The notes under the pieces were generated by a model. That model made no database searches. It was not told the origin of the DNA and saw nothing but the letters and a program-made list of their open reading frames with translations. 64,000 nucleotides of DNA from Wyeomyia smithii (Eukaryota; Arthropoda; Insecta; Diptera; Culicidae): assembly GCF_029784165.1 (NCBI RefSeq), contig NC_073695.1, forward strand, positions 96,949,485 through 97,013,484, read 5' to 3'. This document shows, piece by piece, positions 33,376 to 45,423 of the stretch (positions within the stretch are counted from its first letter, which is position 1; every line of letters starts with the position of its first letter). The translations under genes and the position numbers were made by a program.

Positions 33376-35410
33376 ATGATGTCTGTATGTATGTGCCGCA
33401 AAATACTAACGCACCTTTCTTATAGAACGCAATATCCGATTTTGATGATCTTATACGCAAACGAAAGCTACTGTGCTCCCCCAGAATGCTACCGAGTGGA
33501 TTTTCGATTAGTGGCTTAGATTTCAAAACATTGATCAAAGAGTATTTTTTCTATGAGACATTTAACTTTAAACGCAAAATGAACGGCACGGAGAGCCATG
33601 TGTTGTATACCAATTTCAGATCGACGAAATGAACAATTTCTGTATGTATGTGTATGTGTGCCTGTATGTATGTATGTGTAAATATGCTGTTTAAATGTGT
33701 AGTATATCAGAATTGAACCGAAAAAAAAAACACTCTTTTTACAGAACGCATAATCAGATTTTGATGTTCGTATGCTCAAATGAAAGCCCTAGATCTCATT
33801 GAAAATTATGCTGAGTGCGATTTTTTTTTATTGGTTGCTTGAAATGTAGATTTTTTACCAAAGTATATTTTAGACATGGGATGATTTACTCTTCGGATAA
33901 TTTCTCTCTCTCTCTCCCTGCTTTCTCTTCTTCTCTATCCCTCTTTTTTTCGTATCGCTATTTATTTTCCAAAGAAAAATCAACAAGCATCGACAACGTT
34001 GCATAATTTTTACACTATTCGCAGTGCGTCTCAACTGGTGTGAATAAATTAGCTTTTTCCTAAAAAAATGAATTAGATTTTAGAGGAAACTTAGCTCTTT
34101 TTCTCGCTTGCGAAGCTTCCGTTCTCAATTCTTTTAAAATATATATTAAATTGTACGTTAAACCCAGATTTGCAAAGAATAAGAAACTTTTACATCTTTC
34201 GGGAGCAAAATCTGATCCCACAATGTGCAAATGTAACACAATTAGCGATGTAGATATTTTGAAAAGCTTTACCAAAGATGTATAGACCTATTTACGTTCG
34301 AATGTGTTTGTGCCACTCGTTGAGGAAAACATAAACAAATCGCTGTTTCGTTTGCAATGCTACTGAAAATTTTTCAGTTGAATACTTACTCTATTTTATG
34401 TTTTAAATTCGGTTCTCGATATAGTTTTCACTCGTGACCAGCAAAATAAGGAAAAAGTGTTGTAAAAAATTGTCAACATCGAATGAACATCGAATGCGAT
34501 GATTTACAGTTTGGATGAAAGTTACTTTATGACATGGTTATAAACGTTTACTTTTGTGCGCAGATGAAAAGTCACTTATCTTTATGGTATGAATATTGCA
34601 TTTTATTTAAGACTAAGTGCAAAAAAAGTATCCATGTTATTCCACTTCTCGTTATTGCAGCAAGTTTTGTAATGTCTTTATTCCGGATTTTATCTCACAG
34701 CCTAGGCCTTCGAAAAGAATAATGTTCTCGACTATACTCTGAAAATCCGAAATTCTCAAATGTCGTGGTAAACCTTCATTTTCAGATAATGCATTTGAGA
34801 TACAATTAAACTGACAACTGTCATCAATTCTTATATTATTTTTTTTGTATAATTCTTTACTATAATTTTTCGAGAGCAGGTTTGTAGAAGTTTGCTTCAA
34901 TTCGTAAAAAATACTTTATACTGATTCATAATTCTAGGTCCTGCGATTCCTGAAAATAAAGCGAATGTGGTATTAAAACTGGGAAATTAAAAAATTATAA
35001 CTGCATTATAAATTAGGAATTAAAAAAATAGAAATGCATTGATCTATCATACATATTTGCTGTTCTAGTATGAAATCACCGTCATTGTTTTCTATTACTG
35101 TTTCCCCACGTTCGATTATTTCAACAAATTTGAGTTGCTTTTGACCAGTATCTAAAAATTGGTTTGTGATCGAAAAAATAATGCACATATACTCCAGTGA
35201 TAACATCCATAATATTTGCGAAAACCACGTCAAGCTTTAATACCATGATCGTTTTTGGTTCACCCTCTGAAAACTATTTTTAGGTTCGTTTAATTTATTA
35301 TTGACTTACGTTGGTATACTATTTGTGATTTACTGGCCAAAAGAGTATAGAGTAATAGTTAGTATAACAAAGATTTCTGCACCACTAGGTGGATTAATTC
35401 AGATTTTTTT
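33180..35410 (-). mobile_element. Large (CA)n-associated repeat family, copy 2, reverse orientation
   Basis: The left side carries 'ggccgaatggtatataccattcgactcagctcgac' in pieces (33242-33285), the reverse complement of the copy-1 right end, followed directly by (GT)n at 33298-33371. The right end at 35378-35405 reads 'accactaggtggattaattc', the reverse complement of the copy-1 left end. The interior is decayed relative to copy 1 and has no coding capacity. It includes a pyrimidine-rich tract (33903-33960). Confidence 0.6.
33298..33371. repeat. (GT)n microsatellite
   Basis: A pure GT tract of about 74 bp. The Cys/Val and His/Thr frames across it are artefacts. Confidence 0.98.
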
Positions 35411-35459
35411 ATGTTTCTTTCAACAGAGTCGACTTCAGCACATCGATTAGTGCGTTTTC

Positions 35460-35763
35460 GACGTAGAATTATGTCTTACGGCAACATATATAGGGGAACA
35501 AATTGTAAAACCGAAAGCATCGAGAGCGTCACGAATATTGCCCACTTTCAAAAGTTCTGAACTCAGCTAGTTTCCAACGGATTCCATGTATTTTTAAAGT
35601 AAAAATAATATACGAAACAAGTACGGAAAAATATATCGCTTCACACCATTAAAATGATTAACCCTAATCGAGTGTATTTCCAAAGCTATTGCAAAAAATT
35701 ATTACCCTAAGACAGGCTGTCGTAATTCTACGTTAACCTTGCGGTCGTTTCTTATAAACAACC
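35460..35763. mobile_element. Short complete member (C) of the 'GTAGAATTAC'-end family
   Basis: The left end GACGTAGAATTA (35460-35471) and the right end TAATTCTACGTT (35723-35734) form the inverted core. The right side extends with 'aaccttgcggtcg' to 'aacaacc' (35763). The interior contains 'catcgagagcgtcac', as in copies A, B and D. At ~304 bp it looks like a compact non-autonomous form. Confidence 0.75.
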
Positions 35764-35988
35764 TCTTCCACTTTTATCTTTTGATGCAGAAATCTCAATG
35801 CTCCCACTACGGGTCTTCTTCGAATGGAAAATAGCCATTTCTCGATGAATCTTGGTTAATTCCTAATCTTGATGAAGCATTCGCTTCAGGAATGGTTCTC
35901 CCATCTATGTCCTTGATTCAAATAAGCATTTTTATCAGGCATTCCATAACCATTAAACTGGGACACAGTAATATGGGAAGAAAGCGAT

Positions 35989-36795
35989 GCACAGTGGTCC
36001 AGATAGACAATTTAGGCGGACATGAGCTTTTCGATGCAATTTTGAGGTTTAAGAGATATAGATGCTTCACAGAAGTTGTTTTTTATAGTTGGGAACTTAT
36101 TTTGGTATCAACGTAAAATAGGGTGGTCCTAAAATCAGCGAATTAGAAACACTAACTCCTTCATTTAAAAAGATTATTCTACGCGTCCTTCAACAAAGTT
36201 GTAGCAGAAGAAATTTTAAGCAACTTTGCTATAAAAAGTTTTTTGTATCTCTAAATTTGAGCGATTTAGAGACACTTTTTTTAGGGTGGTGCCAAAAAAA
36301 TAGTTTTTTCGCTCTATTTTTTTCAGCAATGCTGTCTTCGGTAATGCTGTCTTCGAGAAAGTTTTAGACCTTCAAAAGTCGCAACTTTTAACGTAAAAAG
36401 GTCGTGAATATCTTTCGTTGGTAAAAAGTTACAAGCATTTCTTTTATTCAAAATACGCCATTTTCAAAAATTGATAACTCTTGTGGTCGCACTTGTAAAA
36501 AATATTTTACGATACCATTTTAAAGAGCAAACATTGATTTTTACTATATGCAAAAACTGGATACATGTTATTTTTTTTATTTGGAATAAACTGAATTTCA
36601 AACTCTTCTGTTTTCCAGTCAAAATGAATGACAATTTAGGCGGACATGAGCATATTTGAAGAGATAATTATACGCGTCCTTTGACAAAGTTGTAGCAGAA
36701 GAAATTCTAAGCAACTTTGCTGAAATTTTTTTTCTATCTCTGAATTTGAGTGATTTGGAGACATTTACCAATTTTTTTAGGGTGGTGGGAAGCTT
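35989..36795. repeat. Repeat-rich block with 130-bp direct repeat
   Basis: It begins with GCACAGTGGTCC (like the element end at 2637). The segment 36168-36297 ('acgcgtccttcaacaaagtt', 'gtagcagaagaaatt', 'agcaactttgct') recurs at 36667-36790. 'caatttaggcggacatgagc' occurs at ~36010 and ~36632. No coding domain was seen; this is a probable decayed DNA element. Confidence 0.55.
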
Positions 36796-37559
36796 ATTAG
36801 ATTATGTTATCTGCGTTTCTAGACATCGACGGCGCATTTGATATTGCATCTCATAACTCAATGAAATATGTAATGAGAAAACGTAACTTTGACATAACAA
36901 TCGTCGATTGGATATTTGAAATGTTACAAAAAGGAGAAATAACTTGCAATCATGGAAGCTCAACAGTCACAGTAAAGGCTGCAAAGGGATGCCCACAGGG
37001 AAGGGTTCTCTCACCCCTATTGTGGTCATTAGTAGTTGTTGAGCTGTTGACGCAACTAGAATCACAAGGTTTTGAAGTAATTGTAAAGTAATCAGAGATA
37101 GACTTCAACATGCTAACCACAATGTGGTGTGAAAAAGAGGGACTATCAATAAATCCGAAGAAAACTAATATTATCCCATTCACACGCAGGAAAAAACCTA
37201 AAATCCCTGATTCGTATATCAATGGAACGAAATTTGAACTTTCTCTAGAGGTCAAGTACTAAGGAATAACCCCAGATAGCGAATTAAATTGGAACTTACA
37301 CATAGACAAAGTAATAAGTAAGGCTACAAGTGCCTTAGTAAAAAACTGTTGGTAATAAATGGGGATTAAAGCCGAAAATGATTCACTGGATCTATACGGC
37401 TATCGTCAGACCCAGAATAACATATGCCTCCCTAGTATGGTGGCCTAAGACAAATGTTAAATATGCTCAGAAAAAGTTGGAAAAGTTGCAAAGACTTGCT
37501 ACGATTTCCATCACGAGAGCAGCTTGAAGTACGCCTTCGAAAGCATTAGATGCTATGTA

Positions 37560-37892
37560 AGGTCGTTTTTACGCGGTTTTTTTACGCGGGTTGCTTTCTT
37601 CCATTACTCAAAAACGGTACAAGATATCGACCTCATTTCAATCACGTTTTCCGTTTTAGGCCACGAGTGATCATTTATCAGTTTTCAAAAAAAAATCACA
37701 ATTTTTGGTGTACTCAAAATACTCAAAATTTAAAATATTGCATTTTGGTCTCTAGATTGGCCACTATCATATTCAAACGAGGTTTAAACGTTTTAGGACG
37801 GTTTTTTTTGTTATATTTGCAACTCAAAAAAGTCATTTTTTTACGCGGGCCCATACAGATTTGAAACGCATCATCCGCGTAAAAAACGACCT
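37560..37892. mobile_element. 333-bp MITE with AGGTCGTTTTTACGCGG ends, TA duplication
   Basis: The left end AGGTCGTTTTTACGCGG (37560-37576) matches the reverse complement of CCGCGTAAAAAACGACCT (37875-37892) apart from one extra T. TA flanks both sides (37558-37559 and 37893-37894). Additional ACGCGG copies lie just inside both ends. It splits the LINE RT frame. Its ACGCGG subterminal repeats resemble the minisatellite at 53.5-56.8 kb. Confidence 0.85.
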
Positions 37893-37925
37893 TAGTGTAC
37901 TTCCATTGCATTTATTTGTACAATT

Positions 37926-38173
37926 GGTCGGCGTGCGACCAGACCGAACCAAGCGCCAAAAACATTATTTCGAGTAATCGGCGATCAAAGTTTAACCATC
38001 CCGTATGCTTCCTGCAAGTTGCCGCAGAGAAATTTTGTTATAATACCATTATAAACTGTTCAAATGATTTCGTTTTTTCATGAAAGATAGATTATCAGTT
38101 TTAACATCCACTAGTGTTGAAAACTTAATTTTCAAAAAAATGGCGCTTGGTTCGGTCTGGTCGCAAGCCGACC
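37926..38173 (+). mobile_element. 248-bp MITE with GGTCGGCGTGCGACC ends, copy 1
   Basis: The terminal repeat runs about 34 bp: GGTCGGCGTGCGACC, then AGACCGAACCAAGCGCC on the left, and its reverse complement (one change) on the right. AATT is duplicated (37922-37925 and 38174-38177). The terminus is itself nearly palindromic. A near-identical copy in the same orientation lies at 44440-44688. It inserted 33 bp from another MITE within the LINE. Confidence 0.9.
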
Positions 38174-39333
38174 AATTGGAAGCTGAGAAAAACGCACTAA
38201 GGCTACAAAAGACAGGAAAGTTCTTTGAAGGCGACCTTAGCGGACACCTTAGTATTCTTAAAAACTTCGAGATCAATGCGCTGTTAACTCAGGAAGACTG
38301 GATGGATAGGCAGTATAACTTTGAACGACTATTCCAAGTGACTGAGCCAAGTCGTACTGAATGGGAATCAGGAGGGCCTAGTATTCAACCAGGCTCAACA
38401 GTTTTCTACACGGATGGTTCCAGGCTGAACAATAGAGTTGGGGCTGGGGTAACAGGTCCCGGAGTCAACATATCTATACCGATGGGTGAATGGCCAACTG
38501 TGTTTCAAGCAGAAATACAAGCAATAATTGAATGCGCTATAGTGTGTTTACGACGCAACTATAGACATGCAAATATGTATATGTATTTTTTCGGATAGTC
38601 AAGCTGCTCTAAAAGCACTGAAATCCACTTCCTGTACTTGGTTTGGAATTGTATTCAATTACTACAACAGGCAGCTAGAAATAGTAAAGTGAACCTATTG
38701 TGGGTACCTGGACATTGTGGTATTGAAGGTAATGAAAGAGCTGATCTCTTGGCGAGAAATGGAACAAAGCAATCATTCATAGGACCAGAACCATTTTGTG
38801 GGATTTCCGAATGTGCCCTCAAAATGGAACTCAAGAATTGGGAATAATCAACAATGGATAACATCTGGAAAAACAATGAAACAGCTCGACAATCGAAGAG
38901 ATTCATATCACCCAACAAAACAGTAACTAAAAAACTACTCAATATCTCCAAAAAAGATCTTTGTACCTTTAGTGGCCTTGTGACGGGTCACTGCTCAAGC
39001 AAATATTACTTAAAGCAGATAGGTAAGTTGCAAGATGATGCCTGTCGCTTCTGTAACCTAGATAAAGAAACCTCGGAACATTTACTATGTGACTGCGAAG
39101 CACTCTTACAAAAGAGGAAGCAATTTTTTGATAAAAACATTACAACTATTAGATGTTTGGATGACTCCTCCAAATAAGGCAGTGAACTTTATTCCTTCGA
39201 TAATAGTGGAAACCACTCAATCAAACACACACCCTGATGAGGCTTACATCAAACGGGGCCTTTTCCTTTTTTGGATTTTCATTTTTCACCCCCAGCCCAA
39301 CTTCCTGAGGGATTTAGTTCTACGTTCAATTTT

Positions 39334-41673
39334 GACGTAGGACTACGTCTAACTTAAACCAAGGTGTAACATCGGAATGAAAGATTTCAATAGTTTATAC
39401 TGATGGAAACCCCATGATGGATCACAATAATCAATATGTCGTTGGATTGATAAAATGATGGACAATTTTGTGATTCTTCAGTTATCATTATCACTTCATT
39501 GTTAAATAGTGAAAATTGAATAAAAGTTTCAAGGTCGAATTTTCGCGAACAATGTACCAATCACATGCGAACATGCCTGGCACAGGGTTTATTAGTAGAC
39601 ACCAAATTGCCTGCTGTGATATCCTGTATAGCAGTGGCAAAAAATGACAGAATCTTCCGTCCCAATAGGTCAATTAGTGTTTGCTTTCGTAAACCTAGAC
39701 TATTTTGAGCCTTTTCGGGAAGTTCGTAACCACCTCCACTATCAGACAGTTTTACGTTCTAATAATAGAATGTCAATAAAACTGATGTCTTGAAGGAAAC
39801 ATGCTGACACAGGCATGAATAGAACACAATCGAATTGCCGTTTGAATTGTCAGCTTCTTCTTCTTGTTTCGTATAGTAGAAAATATCAGAATTCAACTGG
39901 ATTTGGTGAATTGTACAGATAAAAAATACGTTGTTTATTTTTAAACTATACACTCTATTTTTCTCAGATTTATTTAAGTAACTAAATATAGAGTATTTTG
40001 AAGACAATAGAAAACAAAAATGCTCCGTACAGATCTTTGAAGAGGTAGTTAAACAAGCTGTACTGATGATTTTTTTTTTATTCTCGCTTATTTTCCGTCG
40101 GTCTAGTTTCGCCACTGTTGTTGTGCCAATCACCGACGCCCAGGGAAGCGACTCCACCCAGGACCATAAGTCACGACCCGTGAATTAACGGACCGGCGCC
40201 AACGGCTTTACTTCCTCATGCGATGGAAGGCGTGATCCCAGAGATTTTTCACCTCAGAAAATCTCCCGGTGTCGGCTAGGATTGAATCTAGACCAGTTGG
40301 TTTGGTTGTGAGTGGATCACGCCACCCCACAACCATCGACACCTATGTCGGCGGTGGGATTCGAACCCAGGCGTCGAGCGTGGTTGGCGGAGCCGTTACC
40401 AACTACTAGGCCCCCGCCCAATGATAATATTTTGCTAGCTAAATGAATTTAGTTCAATATGACAATCCTAGTTACATCCCGCGGTGGCGGTATAGAAGAA
40501 AACCAAATTCATTTCATCTTGATATTAGAGTTCCCACATTTGTATGTTATTCGTATTTTTCAATTAGAATTTTTTTTACATTAGCAGCTTCAAAATACTA
40601 CCTCATTTGTAATTGAACAACACTATGCAAACATTAATTGCTGAGGCTGATATAATTTATCATTATAGCCCGGTTTATTTTTGAAGATAACAGACGACTT
40701 TCAAATATGACATCTTCGTTGTTTTTTTGGTATTTGAAACTAATAAATTTTTGTTCATAAAATTCTATGTGAATTTTCAATTTTCTGTAAATATACATTT
40801 TCGACTTAAAACTGTAATTCTTTATTGTTATTTTTTCCGCGAACTTGTAAATGCAGGAAAAAAAATTATGTGACATCTTTACCGCTTTGTGATGTGAACT
40901 ATCTTTTACAAGACAAATAAATATAGAAGAAAGTTTAATTTCTACTGAACCGTACTCAATTTATATCTGTATAGAAAGAAGCCTTTTCACGTATTGGAGA
41001 AAATTGACTGTTTCAGAATGAAAGGTATTCATCAATGTTAAAGAGAATATTTTTTCTCCTAAACTAGAGTGCTGCAAATAAATAATCAAAATACAGACTC
41101 CGTTCGATTTTGGCAACACGCCAGAATTTTTTCTGTTGTCTAAATCGAGCCATGCCAAAAATGAACGGTTCTCTTTTCATGACTTTTTTTACTTTTTAAA
41201 CTTAACAGTTGATATGTGCACCAATGAACTAGTTTTAGTTCCAAGTCGTTTGAGGTATTGCTTGAAGAATTTAGGCTGACGACCTAGATACTTTATATTA
41301 CTACCCAAGTAATTAGAGGCATAGAACTGCTTTGATCATGGTTATTGTATTACCGGAACATGTTTCGGTCATATCTCAGGAACCGTTTTACGGATTCCGG
41401 TCATCCGTTTCAATTTCAATTTCAATTCAATTTCAATTTATTATCCGTCATCCGTTTCGGCAACATTGAGAACCAAAATACTTTTCTTTTGGAGGATGTT
41501 GAGCTTGAATTGGTTAAAAAATCAAGATCATAATCACTCGTTTTTGGCACATGCCCAAATCAAACCGTGCCAGAAGTAAGACGAACTCAAATCGAACAGA
41601 GCCTCAAAAGGAAATATAAAACTATTGCAGTCCTACGTCAACTATGCGGTCGTGTCTTAGATACCATCCTCCT
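39334..41673. mobile_element. 'GTAGGACT'-end family member (G), 2.3 kb, containing a SINE
   Basis: GACGTAGGACT (39334-39344) pairs perfectly with AGTCCTACGTC (41629-41639). The right end extends with 'aactatgcggtcgtgtctta' and 'gata', as in the other family members. It starts at the end of the broken LINE. The interior is AT-rich, has no recognised coding region, and contains a Feilai-like SINE (40070-40419). Confidence 0.6.
40070..40419 (-). mobile_element. Feilai-like tRNA-derived SINE, reverse orientation, full length
   Basis: Read on the minus strand it starts 'gcgggggcctagtagttggt' (A-box region). It has the B-box GGTTCGAATCCCACC (~40348-40362), then the tRNA-unrelated body, ending 'aagcgagaat' and a ten-base A tract (T tract at 40070-40079). 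It is about 90% or more similar by eye to the copy at 60399-60745. A target duplication is unclear; only ATGAT is shared. Confidence 0.88.
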
Positions 41674-43074
41674 ATTTTTTTTCAAAATAAACGTTTATCG
41701 TAAGTGTTGAAAGTTATTTGCTTATTCGAAGGTAAACAAATGTATATTTCTAGAAAAAATGGGTCATTCCATGAGGACTCCACAAAAAACATCGATTTTT
41801 AGCAACAGTGTTGCCAGATATATTGTTTTTGCATTTGAAAAATGAAATACAAATGATTATATTTTGCTTTCGAATAACACAACTTCATCGTGTTCCTGAG
41901 AAAATTTTATATGAAAAACACTTACCACTCCGAGGTATCATGAGCAAAACTCGAGTTATAACACATTTAATTATTATCCTTCTTATATCTCTGAAACTTG
42001 CTGGATTATGGACATTCTGAATAATGCAATTTGTAGAAAATTATTCAAGAATTTTGCAGATTATTATTTCTTTGTGTCACTTTTTCGCATCGAAATAAAA
42101 GTTAATAAATACTAATTTTACATTAAGACTTTTTCTGAAAAGGTGTAAATTTTCAATCGAATCGTTTTTTAATGTTTCAAAACTCGATTTTCATTGGCAC
42201 CCTTTTATGAAGTTCGACATTTGTTGATCGAAAACAGTAAAAGGGAACAAAAGAGGCACATCAGTTTCAGCGGTTTAGACACACAAAATAAATGAACACC
42301 GCAAGCTGGTGAAGAAGAAATTGCGTCAGCTATTCGAGATGAAGTAACGAAATTTGAAGGGTTCAGTTAGCAAACGCACCAATTGGCATTTGCCTCAACT
42401 GGCCGTGTTTCCAACTGCCGTGAATCAGGTTTTTGCAACTAGATATCCACGATATTCTGTCCGTTTTGTGATATAGGATGACAGCTCGATTATATGAGCT
42501 GATACGGATGGTTATATGGTACCATAGCAGGAATCCCTCAATATCAGGTGATTTCATACGGTGTAGTTTGAAAGGGGTATGAAAAGGTGTTACCAAGAAA
42601 ATTTTTCACAGGGGTTTTCAGAGGTTCATGATGGTTATAGAAACCAACTGGCATTTACAGTTTTGACAGCGTATTTTTGATAATGAAGGTTATTAGAATA
42701 CGATGATTATGTTAATCAAAACTGCTATAAATTTTAGGCTGTTTAATCCGAAATTGATCAAACAAAAAAAAAAAATACAGAACAAATAAGAAAACAGTTT
42801 CAAAAAAACTAAGCTTCTGCATAACACCCTTGGTCGACAAACAAGCATATTGCTACTGGGTTTTGGCATTCTGCGCCCTCATTGTGTTTTGTTCATTCAT
42901 TCTCCTCGCCATAATGAGACTTTATTGGGTCCGCACCGCAAACAAATTCTAATTTATATAATATAATATCGAGATGCTGCAGTGCGTTATTCCCAGCTCC
43001 GAAGCAGAAAAAATGCAAAAGGTACTAAACGTTTTGCTGCTTGTAATGATGGTTTTGGCACTAGCCACACTTAC
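41674..43074. other. Presumed intron, no gene recognised
   Basis: AT-rich DNA downstream of the exon donor at 43074-43073 (minus sense). Short frames only (70-77 codons) with no motifs. A run of A lies at ~42764-42776. Confidence 0.45.
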
Positions 43075-43423
43075 GTGTATCTGTCGGCTCCGTTGCAGGT
43101 GCTGCCGGTTCCACACGGTGGCACTAGATGGTTACTGGAAGCTCGAGTCGCGGCCGTCGTCGTCGTGTGAGCATTCGACTCTCGAGGCCCGGTCCTACTC
43201 CACGACCCGAGCAGAGGCTGGTCTCCGGCTTTCAGCTTGCTTCGTTCTCGCTTGCGATCCTTCCGGGACAGGTCCATCTCCGAGGTTGTAGCGGAAACAT
43301 GGGAATGCAGTGGTCGGGTTGTGCCCGATGCCGATAGGCTATCGCGTGACGAGAAGAACCCTTGCTGCGAAATGCTCTGGCCCAGCTGGGGGCCGGACAT
43401 GCCGAGTTTAGCACTTACGATAT
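43075..43423 (-). CDS. Cngl: CNG-like channel, Ser/Thr-rich N-terminal exon
   Basis: A 349-bp open block on the minus strand. The acceptor is a pyrimidine-rich tract ending GCTGCCTAG at 43424, and the donor is TACAC|GTAAGTG at 43074, a near-perfect consensus. It encodes IVSAKLGMSGPQLGQSIS, then a Ser/Thr/Arg-rich linker (SLSASGTTRPLHSHVSATTS, DLSRKDRKRERSKLKAGDQP, LLGSWSRTGP). It is probably the cytoplasmic region before S1. The exon starts at codon position 2 and ends after codon position 2, so it joins in frame both to the 58441-58629 exon upstream and to the 24181-24998 exon downstream. The frame stays open for some distance above the chosen acceptor, so the 5' edge is less certain than the 3' edge. 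Assignment to Cngl rests on strand, order and phase. Confidence 0.78.
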
Positions 43424-44435
43424 CTAGGCAGCAGACAGACGAGTCGTTGTCGGACGATTTTCCGCACCACGGATGCCGCCGGTGAAAGCGGACATAAAAT
43501 GAGAGAGAAAGTGAAAATTCCGATAAGTTTAGCTGTTTTATCTATATAAGTATGACAATATACTAGCTTAAGCTGGTCTAGAAATAATGCAAATATACTA
43601 CTTGTTTATTGCCAACAAATAAAGCGATGAAATTTGGGAAGGTTTCCAAATTTCCATTTAGTGGACTATTTGATTTTTACCCTGAGCAAATATCGATTTT
43701 CTTCGCAAGTGGTAAAACCTCTGCTCCACAGAGCACAATAACCTCAATATATTGCACTGAAGGGTGCTTCCTACAAATGAATTTTAATCCACTGTAAAAA
43801 AAACTCGCAGAGCTACGAGACCATATTACATAGCCAGGAGCATTCTAGATGTAGATGCAATTGGCGAGGTCAATTGACGACTCATTTGGCAAGGTTTAGG
43901 TTTTCCCACCAACACAAACACTATCGTAATTGCTCAATGCGCCGTTTCCAAATGGTTGAATCTCGATGCCAGTATGGATGGAGGCTGTGAATGCGCTATA
44001 GGTCGCGGCCTGGGTTCGAACTAAAGTGGCACGAGCCATCAAATTCTAAGTGGTCTCCAATGATGGTTCCAGATCAAAAGGAGATTTGGACTGGAGGTAA
44101 TTTTACGCGCCAATAAATGACTGTTTGTGCTATATAAATGGTATCGTTTGCAGATGAACTTTGAAAATTCTATATCTGTATGCCTATGGTTATACGTATT
44201 TCATCAGTTTTCCCCGCGCTGCAGTGCCGTTTAGGAAATGAATTTTAACAAGAAAGCCAATCAAAATTAGTCTATAAAATCGTCAAAACCAATCACAAAA
44301 GTTTTTTTTTGGTGTAAAAGCTTGATAATAAGTTATTTTAATTAGTCGTGATGCATTATCATGTGAAAGTAGTATGAATAGTTAAAAAATATAGACTGAC
44401 ACACAATTGTGCACCGCAAAATGTAACATTATTAC
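43424..44435. other. Presumed intron, nothing recognised
   Basis: No gene was seen. A B-box-like string (GGTTCGAACTA) occurs near 44014, but no tRNA fold or paired A-box surrounds it. Confidence 0.45.
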
Positions 44436-44439
44436 ATTT

Positions 44440-44688
44440 GGTCGGCGTGCGACCAGACCGAACCAAGCGCCAAAAACATTATTTCGAGTAATCGGTGATC
44501 AAAGTTTAAGCACCCCGTATATTTCCTGCAAGCTGCTGCAGAGAAATTTTGTTATAATACCATTATAAACTGTTCAAATGATTTCGTTTTTTCATGAAAG
44601 ATAGATTATCAATTTAAACATCCACTGGTGAGAAAAACTCGATTTTTTGAAAAAAAGGCGCTTGGTTCGGTCTGGTCGCACGCCGACC
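44440..44688 (+). mobile_element. 249-bp MITE with GGTCGGCGTGCGACC ends, copy 2
   Basis: The same element as 37926-38173, in the same orientation, more than 90% identical by eye, with intact termini. It is flanked by ATTT duplications (44436-44439 and 44689-44692). The two copies together define a 4-bp AT-rich target duplication. Confidence 0.92.
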
Positions 44689-45029
44689 ATTTATGGGTCA
44701 CTTCGCTCAATGCACCGAACAAGATTATTTTTTTGTCTTTATCGAAGAGGCTTTCAGCTCCAAGCTGGGTTGCCTCTATAAAGCATGATTACAATTTTTA
44801 GTGACATTTGCAAATTTAATCCTATAAATGAGATTGCAAGCGAGTTTAAAAAATTACCACGACCTATAAAAATGGCTCAGTATCGTGATAATAGACGTAT
44901 TCTCGTGAAAGTGACCCATAATTATAGCTGACACATAATTGTGGAGGGACTGTATTTACCGCGCTCGATGTAAAGTACCGTGATGTCGTAGTAAAGTTGA
45001 TTAGCTGTGGGCACCGACGTTGGCCAGCA

Positions 45030-45423
45030 TCCGCTTGTCCCACATACACATTCCAGAGCACCACGTCGGTGATAATTTGGGAGGCCGTTAACGTGAAAAT
45101 CGATTCCAAGTGCTATCAGATGTTCTAAAGAAGGTTGTGGCCTCGTCGGCACTTCAGCACCTCTACGGGAAGGATCATTACGTCCTTCAATAGGACGGTG
45201 TACCGATACACATGGCGAATATCGTCCGAGTGTGGTGTCGTGAGAATTTAACTGATTTTTCCCGGTAAGACTTTGTGGACTCTCAGCTCCCCGGAGCTGT
45301 ACATGCTGGTTAAGCAGAGAGAACATAAAGTGAGCTCTTTGGACCAATTTAAAAAGCTTATTTCCAAGATTTGGGACGAGATCACGATGAACCAGGTGCG
45401 TGCAGCGTGCGTTTTATTTTATT
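45030..45423 (+). pseudogene. Tc1/mariner-type transposase C-terminal relic
   Basis: Successive frames read NVKIDSKCYQMF (~45090), then LKKVVASSALQHLYGKDHY (~45130-45190), then VLQ, a stop, and DGVPIHMANIVRVWCREN. That last part corresponds to the FQQDGAPAHTA block with Gln changed to a stop. SSLDQFKKLISKIWDEITMNQVRAAC (as separate blocks, 45333-45410) is the C-terminal helix region. The N-terminal half and the first catalytic Asp are absent. It is cut on its right by element F at 45424. Confidence 0.7.

Larger units (their letters stand above)
36804..39320 (+). pseudogene. RNase-H-bearing LINE (I/LOA type), broken and invaded
   Basis: RT and RNase H of a non-LTR element. RT blocks: LDIDGAFDIASHNSM (~36820), KGCPQGRVLSPLLWSL (~36985-37030), a lost catalytic YADD region, then GLSINPKKTNIIPFTRR (~37143-37195) and VKY.GITPDSELNWNLHIDK. 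After a frameshift come IVRPRITYASLVWWPKTN (~37405-37455) and KLEKLQRLA. Two MITEs then interrupt it (37560-37892 and 37926-38173). The connection region resumes at EAEKNALRLQKTGKF. RNase H shows VFYTDGSRL (~38403), FQAEIQAIIEC (~38508) and WVPGHCGIEGNERAD (~38700). The C-terminus has a CRFCNLDKETSEHLLCDC zinc motif (~39045-39095). Stops at 38597 and 38845 and several frameshifts disable it. The 5' part including the endonuclease is absent. Confidence 0.85.

Noticed and set aside
43071..43485. Plus-strand frames (105, 82 and 69 codons) over the 43 kb exon
   Set aside because: The minus strand has consensus acceptor and donor sites and phase-compatible neighbours. The plus frames have neither.
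43995..44030. Possible tRNA gene or SINE (GGTTCGAACTA)
   Set aside because: No paired A-box, acceptor stem or tRNA-like fold around the B-box-like string.
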